Both the position numbers and the translations under genes were made by a program. From Sulfurimicrobium lacus (GTDB lineage Bacteria > Pseudomonadota > Gammaproteobacteria > Burkholderiales > Sulfuricellaceae), in contig NZ_AP022853.1 in NCBI RefSeq assembly GCF_011764585.1, positions 2,885,501 to 2,949,500 of the forward strand: a stretch of 64,000 nt of DNA, given 5' to 3'. The notes under the pieces were generated by a model that made no database searches, was not told the DNA's origin, and worked only from the letters and a program-made list of their open reading frames with translations. This document shows, in pieces, positions 10,202 through 18,393 of this stretch; the stretch's first letter is position 1; each line of letters begins with the position of its first letter.

Positions 10202-10540
10202 CAATAGTGAGCTTGGCAGTTGCGCCACTACCGCCACGCGCTCATCGTGCGCAACCCGCGACACATAGCCCGACCAGCCAAGCAGCACAAGTGCAAACGC
10301 CAGCAACACCTGGACCTGGACGCCCACGGAGTAATGACGCGCTACCCATAGCCGTGCGATAAGCGCGAGCAGCGTCACCGCGGCCAGTTGCCCGGTGAAT
10401 TTGGCTACGCTTTCGAGGGCGACGTTGTCGCTCCAGGCAAACAGGGACGGCAGCGCCAGCGCGATGAGGATTAGCGCGAATGCGATTCTGCGCGTGCGGG
10501 TCGATTTATTGATGAGTTCAATGCTGCGGCGGTCATACAT
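10121..10540 (-). CDS. Small predicted membrane protein, convergent with fic
   Basis: A 139-residue frame with three hydrophobic segments (around IAFALILIALALPSLFA, LAAVTLLALIARLWV and VLLAFALVLLGWSGYV), starting at an ATG with a weak GGGG upstream. I do not recognise the family. Its last 80 bases overlap the 3' end of fic on the opposite strand, and those last 26 codons look less protein-like than the rest, so the true end may have been altered by a rearrangement at the fic boundary. Confidence 0.5.
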   Translation of the reverse strand: MYDRRSIELINKSTRTRRIAFALILIALALPSLFAWSDNVALESVAKFTGQLAAVTLLALIARLWVARHYSVGVQVQVLLAFALVLLGWSGYVSRVAHDERVAVVAQLPSSLLLAGVCRPNNLRRNKAGKYGQIVVHTC

Positions 10541-10682
10541 GACGCGGATTCCCCTGTTGATTTTGAGTAATGTGGCCGGACCAGGCGCATGCGCACCGTC
10601 CGCGGTTGCGTCTATTTTATTGGCAAATCGATATAAATGGGATGCGGCGCCGATGGCATTACCTTAAGCGATTCCATAATCG

Positions 10683-10829
10683 ATGTAGGGTGGGTTAGGC
10701 ACGCAGTTTGTGCCGCTTGTCCTCGGGTGATCTGGCCGGGGATAACCCACCTGATGTGCCGCCAGGCACTCATAAAAAGGCGTTGTGTTGCTACGCAACG
10801 CCTGGTGGGTTATTTAACCCACCCTACAT
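10683..10829. repeat. 147-bp MITE-like palindromic element upstream of katG
   Basis: The element is bounded by perfect 15-base inverted ends, ATGTAGGGTGGGTTA at 10683-10697 and its complement at 10815-10829. Its right part contains two nested hairpins: AGGCGTTG/CAACGCCT with a ten-base loop, and GGTGGGTTA/TAACCCACC. Bases 10764-10831 recur almost identically downstream of katG. No transposase frame and no obvious target-site duplication were found, so it is a non-autonomous repeat of the GTAGGGTGGGTTA type common in proteobacterial intergenic regions. Confidence 0.75.
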
Positions 10830-10890
10830 TTGAGCGCCTGTGCGCAACTCGCAAAAATCATAAAGACGGCCGGCGCGTGAGTTTGTTCGG

Positions 10891-10927
10891 ATAGCACGAC
10901 ACTATCGATCGCATTGCAAAAACCAAT
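10891..10927 (+). promoter_or_regulatory. OxyR-type operator for katG
   Basis: The sequence reads ATAG-N7-CTAT-N7-ATTG-N7-CAAT, the exact spacing of the OxyR tetramer site (ATAG-N7-CTAT repeated after seven bases); the first half is perfect and the second keeps palindromic symmetry with one change per quarter. It ends on a possible -35 TTGGAA (10927-10932), followed after 18 bases by TACATT (10951-10956), placing the operator where an activating OxyR would touch RNA polymerase. The katG ATG follows 63 bases after the operator. Confidence 0.75.
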
Positions 10928-10975
10928 TGGAATATTCGCTTCGGAAAGCATACATTGGGCCGTGCATTCAGTTAA

Positions 10976-13162
<2,187 letters not shown>

Positions 13163-13209
13163 GCCTGGAAGATAGGTCTGGGAAGGCCGATATCGCGCAG
13201 CGTACCGAC

Positions 13210-13277
13210 AGGCACTCATCAAAAAGGCGTTGTGTTGCTACGCAACGCCTGGTGGGTTATTAACCCACCCTACATTT
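13210..13277. repeat. Second copy of the katG-flanking repeat, with terminator-like hairpin
   Basis: These 68 bases match 10764-10831 except for one single-base gain in each copy. They hold the AGGCGTTG/CAACGCCT hairpin and the GGTGGGTTA/TAACCCACC hairpin. Read on the minus strand, the first hairpin is followed by five T residues, so it can act as a Rho-independent terminator for the RlmN-like gene, whose stop codon lies inside it. Confidence 0.8.
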
Positions 13278-14272
13278 TGTAGCGTCCGCGCCCGCAATTG
13301 CCCGCAGCCGCCCTCCACGTCCTGCCCCGCGGAGTGGCGCAGCTTGGTGAGGATGCCCTGGCGGTGCAGGACGCGCGCCATCTCGGCGGCGCGCGCCCAG
13401 CTGGGGCGCCGGTAATCGAAGCCGTCGACGCTGTTGTAGGGGATCAGGTTCATCACCGCGTATTTGCCGGCCAGCAGGCGGGCGATGCCTGCCAGCTCCG
13501 CGTCCGTGTCGTTGATCCCTTCGAGCAGGGTCCACTGGTACTGGATCGGGTAGGCGGTGGCGCGGGCGTAGGCTTCGCCCAGTTCGACCAGTTCGTCCGG
13601 CGCGATGTCCGGTGCCTTGGGGAGCAGGCGGCGGCGCAGCGTGGGGTCGGTGGTGTGCAAGGATAGGGCAAGGGCGGGCTTGACCGTGGCCTGGGACAGC
13701 CGCTCGAACACGCGCCGGTCGCCGACGGTGGAAAGGACCAGGTTCTTGTGGCCGATGCCGCCCTCCTTGCCGAGCAGGTCGATGGCTTCCAGCACGTTGT
13801 CGAGATTGTGGGCCGGCTCGCCCATGCCCATGAACACGACCTTTTTCACGGCCCGAAGGCTGCGCGCCAGGACCACCTGGGCGACGATCTCGGCGCTGCC
13901 CAGCTGGCGCAGCAGGCCGTCGCGGCCGGTCATGCAGAATACGCAGCCCACGGCGCAGCCGACCTGGGTCGAGACGCACAGGCCGTCGCGGGACAGCAGC
14001 ACGCTTTCCACCGTCTGGCCGTCCGCCAGCGCCACCAGCAGGCGGACCGAGCCGTCCTCGCCGGGGTGCTCGGATTGCAGGCGCGCCAGGCGCTGCAGCT
14101 CGGCGGTGAAATCGGGCATGGCGTCGCGCAGGGCCAGGGGCAGGAAGTCCTCGGCGCGCCGCCTTTTGGTGCCCAGGGGCAACCCCTGGAGCCAGGCACG
14201 CAGCACGCGCCCCTCGTGGCAAGGCACGGCGCCCAGGTCGCGCAGACGTTGTCGGATATGTTGGATACGCAT
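13238..14272 (-). CDS. RlmN-like radical SAM RNA methyltransferase
   Basis: A 344-residue radical SAM protein of the RlmN/Cfr family, which methylates C2 or C8 of an adenine in 23S rRNA (RlmN also acts on tRNA). The cluster motif CAVGCVFC follows VSTQVG; GMGEPAHNLDNV, the STVGDRR block, SLHT and YQWTLLEGIND are family hallmarks, and the acceptor cysteine region near the end reads GGCGQL. Whether it is the main rlmN or a paralogue cannot be decided here. The start at 14272 is chosen by homology; no strong Shine-Dalgarno is seen. The last fifteen or so residues are encoded by the palindromic repeat at 13210-13277, so the natural C-terminus seems replaced. Confidence 0.85.
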   Translation of the reverse strand: MRIQHIRQRLRDLGAVPCHEGRVLRAWLQGLPLGTKRRRAEDFLPLALRDAMPDFTAELQRLARLQSEHPGEDGSVRLLVALADGQTVESVLLSRDGLCVSTQVGCAVGCVFCMTGRDGLLRQLGSAEIVAQVVLARSLRAVKKVVFMGMGEPAHNLDNVLEAIDLLGKEGGIGHKNLVLSTVGDRRVFERLSQATVKPALALSLHTTDPTLRRRLLPKAPDIAPDELVELGEAYARATAYPIQYQWTLLEGINDTDAELAGIARLLAGKYAVMNLIPYNSVDGFDYRRPSWARAAEMARVLHRQGILTKLRHSAGQDVEGGCGQLRARTLQNVGWVNNPPGVA

Positions 14273-14310
14273 GATGGGTGCGGATGATAGCATCCGGTGT
14301 CAACGGCCCT

Positions 14311-14395
14311 GTCATTGCGAGCGCAGCGAAGCAATCTCGATTCTGGATAATCGATAAATTACAGATTGCTTCGTCGCTTCGCTCCTCGCAATGAC
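14311..14395. repeat. 85-bp palindromic repeat (GTCATTGCGAG family)
   Basis: Left arm starts GTCATTGCGAGCGCAGCGAA and the right arm is its near-complement ending CTCGCAATGAC, around an AT-rich centre with GATAATCGATAAATTA. Such elements are abundant in proteobacterial intergenic regions. It lies just upstream of the RlmN-like start codon, in the gap between that gene and the rhodanese fusion. Confidence 0.7.
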
Positions 14396-14441
14396 GAGCA
14401 GATGGCGCTTCCCTGATACGTGCGGCAAGCGATTGTTTTTA

Positions 14442-14466
14442 CTCTGTGATCTCTGTGATCTCTGTG
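14442..14466. repeat. Short tandem CTCTGTGAT repeat
   Basis: Two full copies and one partial copy of the nine-base unit CTCTGTGAT stand in tandem, just past the 3' end of the rhodanese fusion gene. This is a common intergenic low-complexity motif; no function is inferred. Confidence 0.6.
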
Positions 14467-14479
14467 TCTAACCGAGCTT

Positions 14480-15706
14480 TTAAGCGGTCGGATGCGCACC
14501 TGTCCCGCTGTGCGAAAGGGCGCACTGATTCCGCCCGAGCTCCAGTTCGCTGGCCTTGGCCTCGTCCACCTGGAGCAGGCCGGTGTTGACGCGCCGGATG
14601 TCGTCGTAGGTCGGCGGATGCTGCGGCAGGTGTTCCAGGATGTAGGCGATGAACGCTTCCAGTCCCTCGCCCAGCGCGCGCAAGCCCTCGTTGCTGCCGC
14701 GTAGCGCGCCGATGGGGGCGCGGTAGCAGCCCTGCTGGTCCGCCTCGCCCATGTGGCTGAAGTGGGCGGGGAGCACGACGGTGTGGTCGGGCAAGGCCAG
14801 CACCCGTTGCAGGGAACTGAACAGCAGCGGCGCCCAGGTCTTTGCCCGGCCGCCCAGGTCGGGGCGGCCGATGGTGCCGATGAACAGGGTGTCGCTGGTC
14901 AGCAGAAAGCGGTCGTCCACCAGCGGGTTGGTCATGCCGAGGGTATGGCCGGGGAGATGAAGCGCTCGCACGCTCACCTCGCCCAGCCTGAAGGTCGTTT
15001 CGTCCTCCAGGTAACGGAATGAATATGTCGCCGGGAGCTGGTCGTCGGGATGGATGCTGTCGTAGGGATGCAGCCAGTAATCCACCCCCAGCGCGCTCGC
15101 CAGGGCCATGCCGCCGCTCAGGTGGTCGGCCTGGAGATGGGTGTCGAACACGGTGGTGATGCGCCAGCCCCGCTCGGCGGCGATGCGGGTGTAGACGTCG
15201 ATGTGGCGCGCGGCGTCGACCACCATGGCCTCGCCGCCGCTGGCCAGCAGGTAGCTGAGGCAGCCGCGCGCCGGGCGGCTGATTTGCAGGAGGGTGAGGC
15301 GATCGCTCTCCTCCACGGCGCGCATTTCGTAGTGGTTGCCCCAGGCCGCCATGCCGCCTTCGAGGTTGAACGCCTGATAGCCGAGCCGCCGCAAGCCTTC
15401 CGCTACGTGGGCCGAGGTGTTGCCCTGGGCGCATACCGCCAGGATAGTCTCGTTCCGCGGCAGGCGGTCCTTCAGCCGCTCCGGGACCGCGCGGGCAACG
15501 GCCGCGGCGATTTCCTCATTTTCGTCCTCCAGGTCCAGCAGATCGAAATAGGGGGCGTTGATGGTCGGGATCGAACTCTTGCCCTCGATTTTCCAGGCAT
15601 CGAACTCGTCCTGGTTGCGTACGTCCAGGATGAAGAAGCGGCCGCCCTTCTCCAGTTGACGGTGCAGCTGCGCCGGGCTCCAGGCAGGCATCTCGCGCGT
15701 GGTCAT
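14480..15706 (-). CDS. Rhodanese - persulfide dioxygenase-like metallo-beta-lactamase fusion
   Basis: A 408-residue two-domain protein. Residues 1-130 are a rhodanese domain with the active-site loop CAQGNTSAH near residue 92. Residues about 140-370 are an MBL-fold hydrolase of the ETHE1 type: THLQADHLSGG supplies most metal ligands, with further histidines in LHLPGHTLGMT and VVLPAHFSHMG. ETHE1 enzymes oxidise glutathione persulfide to sulfite, and rhodaneses move sulfane sulfur, so a fusion would channel persulfide in sulfur oxidation or detoxification. That fits the aprBA genes, because its product, sulfite, is the AprBA substrate; the pathway link is inferred. GGGGAGG precedes the ATG. Confidence 0.88.
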   Translation of the reverse strand: MTTREMPAWSPAQLHRQLEKGGRFFILDVRNQDEFDAWKIEGKSSIPTINAPYFDLLDLEDENEEIAAAVARAVPERLKDRLPRNETILAVCAQGNTSAHVAEGLRRLGYQAFNLEGGMAAWGNHYEMRAVEESDRLTLLQISRPARGCLSYLLASGGEAMVVDAARHIDVYTRIAAERGWRITTVFDTHLQADHLSGGMALASALGVDYWLHPYDSIHPDDQLPATYSFRYLEDETTFRLGEVSVRALHLPGHTLGMTNPLVDDRFLLTSDTLFIGTIGRPDLGGRAKTWAPLLFSSLQRVLALPDHTVVLPAHFSHMGEADQQGCYRAPIGALRGSNEGLRALGEGLEAFIAYILEHLPQHPPTYDDIRRVNTGLLQVDEAKASELELGRNQCALSHSGTGAHPTA

Positions 15707-15724
15707 GTCATCCTCCCCTCCGCG

Positions 15725-16507
15725 TCAGACCTCATCGGCCATGTTCGGCTTCACTTTCTTCAGGAACGGGGCGACGAGGTCCATCGGCAGGGGGAACACG
15801 ACGGTGGTGTTCTTGTCCGCGCCGATCACGGTCAGTGTTTCCAGGTAACGGAGCAGGATTGCCTGCGGCTCTTGCGCCAGTATCGCGGCCGCCTGGAAGA
15901 GTTTTTCCGCCGCCTGCAATTCGCCTTCGGCATGGATCACCTTGGCACGCCGCTCGCGCTCCGCCTCGGCTTGCCTGGCGATCGCCCGGATCATGGACTC
16001 GGTCAGATCGACCTGTTTGATCTCGACGTTGGAGACTTTGATGCCCCAGGTGTCCGTTTGCGCGTCCAGCGCTTGCTGAATATCCAGATTAAGCCGCTCG
16101 CGCTCCGAAAGCATGTCGTCCAGCAGGTGCTTGCCCAGCACCGAGCGCAACATGGTCTGTGCCAGCTGGCTGGTGGCGTTGAGGAAATCGACCACCTGGA
16201 TGATGGCCTTTTGCGGGTCCACCACGCGGAAATAGACCACTGCGCTGACTTTTACCGACACGTTGTCGCGCGAGATGACATCCTGGGTGGGCACTTCCAG
16301 CACGACGGTGCGCAGGTCGACCCTTACCAGCTGCTGGATGGCCGGCACGATTATCACCAGCCCCGGCCCTTTCACCCCCCTGAAGCGCCCCAGCGTGAAC
16401 AGGATCCCACGTTCGTACTCGCGGAAAATCCGGACTGCGTAACCCAGGAGCAAGAAAACAGCCACAGCCAGCAACAGGGCGAAAATTGAACCTATTTCCA
16501 GAGCCAT
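15725..16507 (-). CDS. Slipin (stomatin/prohibitin-like SPFH protein)
   Basis: A 260-residue membrane-anchored SPFH protein: one N-terminal hydrophobic segment ([19 protein letters not shown]), then the stomatin domain with [33 protein letters not shown] and a coiled-coil region [14 protein letters not shown]. Slipins form oligomers in the inner membrane and are tied to membrane organisation and protein quality control. The ATG at 16507 is chosen because GGAGG precedes it at good spacing. It lies 18 bases upstream of the rhodanese-MBL gene on the same strand, so the two are probably co-transcribed. No NfeD partner gene is adjacent. Confidence 0.9.
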   Translation of the reverse strand: MALEIGSIFALLLAVAVFLLLGYAVRIFREYERGILFTLGRFRGVKGPGLVIIVPAIQQLVRVDLRTVVLEVPTQDVISRDNVSVKVSAVVYFRVVDPQKAIIQVVDFLNATSQLAQTMLRSVLGKHLLDDMLSERERLNLDIQQALDAQTDTWGIKVSNVEIKQVDLTESMIRAIARQAEAERERRAKVIHAEGELQAAEKLFQAAAILAQEPQAILLRYLETLTVIGADKNTTVVFPLPMDLVAPFLKKVKPNMADEV

Positions 16508-16813
16508 TTCGTGCCTCCTTCGCATCGCTGCCGCGCATCCTCATGCTGCTAGGACTCTTGGCAAGGCGAACAGTTCAGGGGCAATCACGGGAAGGCGGCC
16601 TCTCCACGTTACCGTCGATCCCTTCACCCGTTTGATTACGCTGCTACGTTGAGCGTTGCTCAGCTATTGCGCCAAAGGCCCGGATGGTAATGCGGAACGA
16701 AGGCTTGGACGGACTCGCCCAAGGCGGATCGCTTTGCTCGCCACACATTAAAGGATTCTTTAATACATAAATCCACAATTAAAGAATCCTTTAACAGCCG
16801 AGCAGAATACGCC
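16508..16813. other. 306-base gap between the slipin and the sigma-54 activator
   Basis: No protein frame of credible composition is present. The gap contains the promoter region for the slipin gene (not resolved) and, at its right edge, the perfect inverted repeat listed separately. Confidence 0.5.
16748..16794. repeat. Perfect 17-bp AT-rich inverted repeat
   Basis: Two 17-base arms, TTAAAGGATTCTTTAAT at 16748-16764 and its exact complement at 16778-16794, are separated by 13 bases. It begins 20 bases past the stop of the sigma-54 activator gene. It could fold as a terminator stem for that gene, though no clean U-tract follows, or be a protein-binding palindrome. Confidence 0.7.
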
Positions 16814-18133
16814 TTAAACCCCCGCATCCTTCAGCTTGCGGTACAGGGTGCGCTCGCCCAGCCCCAGCTTCTGGGCCAGCAGGCGCCGGTCGGAGCCGTG
16901 GCGCTCCAGCGCCCAGCGCAGGTAGCGCCGCTCGGCTTCTTCCAGGGGGACGATTTCTTCTTCCGCGGCTTCTTTCACGTAATCCGTAACCGGCTCCAGG
17001 TCCTCGGGCAGGTGCTCGGGCAGGATGGTGTCGCCGTCCGCCAGCAGGCAGGCGCGTTCCAGGATGTTGCGCAGCTCGCGGATATTTCCCGGGAACTTGT
17101 GTTCCAGCAAGGCCGCCAGCGCGTCCGGGTGGAGCGAGCGGCGCTGCTGGCATAGCCTCTGGAGCAGGGAATCCACCAGCAGCGGCAGGTCTTCCCTGCG
17201 TTCGCGCAAGGAAGGGACGCGGATGGGGAAGGCGCTGATGCGGTAGTAGAGGTCGCGGCGGAAGGTGCCCTCCTCCACCATGGCCTTGATGTCGCGGTGG
17301 GTCGCCAGCACCAGGCGGAAGTTGGCGCGCAGCGGCTCCAGGCCGCCCACCCGCCGGAAGGTGCCGCTTTCCAGCAGGCGCAGCAGTTTGACCTGCAGGC
17401 ACAGCGGCATGTCGCCGATCTCGTCGAAAAACAGCGTGCCGCCGGCCGCGGCTTCCACCAGGCCGGTCTTGCGGGTGCTGGCGCCGGTGAACGCGCCCTT
17501 TTCGTAGCCGAACAGTTCGCTGCCGAACAGGGTTTCGGTCACGCCGGCGCAGTCCACCGCCACGAAGGGACCGCGCGCCCGCGTGCTGGCGTCGTGCAGC
17601 GCCTGCGCCGCCAGTTCCTTGCCGGTGCCGGATTCGCCCAGCAGCAGCACCGTGGCGTCCGACGGGGCCACCCGTTCCAGCAGCGCGATCAGGCGGTTGA
17701 ATGCCGGGGAGCGCCCCACCAGGCCTTCCGCCGAGGGGCCGCTGCGCGCGCGGCGCACGGTGCGCACCGTTTCCACGTAGAACAGCACGCGCCCGGCGCG
17801 GTCGCGGATCGGCGCCACTTCCACGTCGACATGTTCCTGCCCGCGCGGCGTGTGATGGATGTGCAGGACGCGCGAGGCCTCCCCGGTATCGCGGCAGGTC
17901 TTGAGCGGGCAGCTCTCTCCGGCCTGGTCGCAGGGCACGGAAATGTGATGGGAAAGTTCGTAGCAGAAGTGGTGCGACAGGTCCTCGGGCACGCCGAATT
18001 GCTCGCGATAGGCGCGGTTGGCCGCCAGCACGCGGTAGTCCGCGCTGATGAACAGGCGCGGCTCGGGCATCGAGTCGATCAGCGCCGCCACGTCGGGCAG
18101 GAGTTCGGGTATGGGGTTTCCAGACAGGTCCAT
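16814..18133 (-). CDS. Sigma-54-dependent activator with cysteine-rich PAS sensor
   Basis: A 439-residue bacterial enhancer-binding protein. Residues about 15-125 form a PAS domain with Cys57, Cys68, Cys75 and Cys80 and the stretch HIHHTPRG. The AAA+ domain (about 138-370) has Walker A GESGTGKE at 166-173, the sigma-54 contact loop GAFTGA at 213-218 and FFDEIGDMP as Walker B. A Fis-type helix-turn-helix ends the protein ([17 protein letters not shown]). It is transcribed away from a molybdoenzyme operon with a good -24/-12 promoter, so it is very probably that operon's activator. No receiver domain is present, so the signal is sensed directly, perhaps redox or a sulfur compound through the cysteines (inference). 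Confidence 0.93.
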   Translation of the reverse strand: MDLSGNPIPELLPDVAALIDSMPEPRLFISADYRVLAANRAYREQFGVPEDLSHHFCYELSHHISVPCDQAGESCPLKTCRDTGEASRVLHIHHTPRGQEHVDVEVAPIRDRAGRVLFYVETVRTVRRARSGPSAEGLVGRSPAFNRLIALLERVAPSDATVLLLGESGTGKELAAQALHDASTRARGPFVAVDCAGVTETLFGSELFGYEKGAFTGASTRKTGLVEAAAGGTLFFDEIGDMPLCLQVKLLRLLESGTFRRVGGLEPLRANFRLVLATHRDIKAMVEEGTFRRDLYYRISAFPIRVPSLRERREDLPLLVDSLLQRLCQQRRSLHPDALAALLEHKFPGNIRELRNILERACLLADGDTILPEHLPEDLEPVTDYVKEAAEEEIVPLEEAERRYLRWALERHGSDRRLLAQKLGLGERTLYRKLKDAGV

Positions 18134-18190
18134 TTCGCCATCTCGTTCCGTTGATTAACCTGCCTTATCTTACATGAGCCCGAGCTAGAG

Positions 18191-18206
18191 CTGTCAGATT
18201 TGACAG
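18191..18206. promoter_or_regulatory. Candidate upstream activator site for the sigma-54 activator
   Basis: A perfect palindrome CTGTCA-N4-TGACAG lies about 100 bases upstream of the -24/-12 promoter, between the divergent activator gene and the molybdoenzyme operon. Position and symmetry fit an enhancer bound by the Fis-type domain of the adjacent activator. Confidence 0.55.
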
Positions 18207-18304
18207 CCCCGCCCTCTTCCCGGAGCCAAAACAATCTGAACAAAAAAATACTTATCGCCTCAACCTGCTGTTAACAATAATTTTTATAGGTGGCGCATTG
18301 GTCC

Positions 18305-18320
18305 TGGCACAGCGGTTGCT
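18305..18320 (+). promoter_or_regulatory. Sigma-54 (-24/-12) promoter of the molybdoenzyme operon
   Basis: TGGCACAGCGGTTGCT matches the RpoN consensus TGGCAC-N5-TTGCW with the invariant GG and GC exactly 12 bases apart. It lies about 74 bases before the molybdoenzyme ATG, leaving room for a transcription start and leader. Confidence 0.85.
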
Positions 18321-18393
18321 AACACGTCCCCCGAAGCGGCGAAGTGACATGCCGTAACAAACTAAAAATCATCTATCTGGGGGACGAGGGCTA

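Noticed and set aside
14442-14466. CRISPR-like array at the CTCTGTGAT repeats
   Set aside because: Units are nine bases in direct tandem with no spacers; it is a simple tandem repeat, and no cas genes are present.
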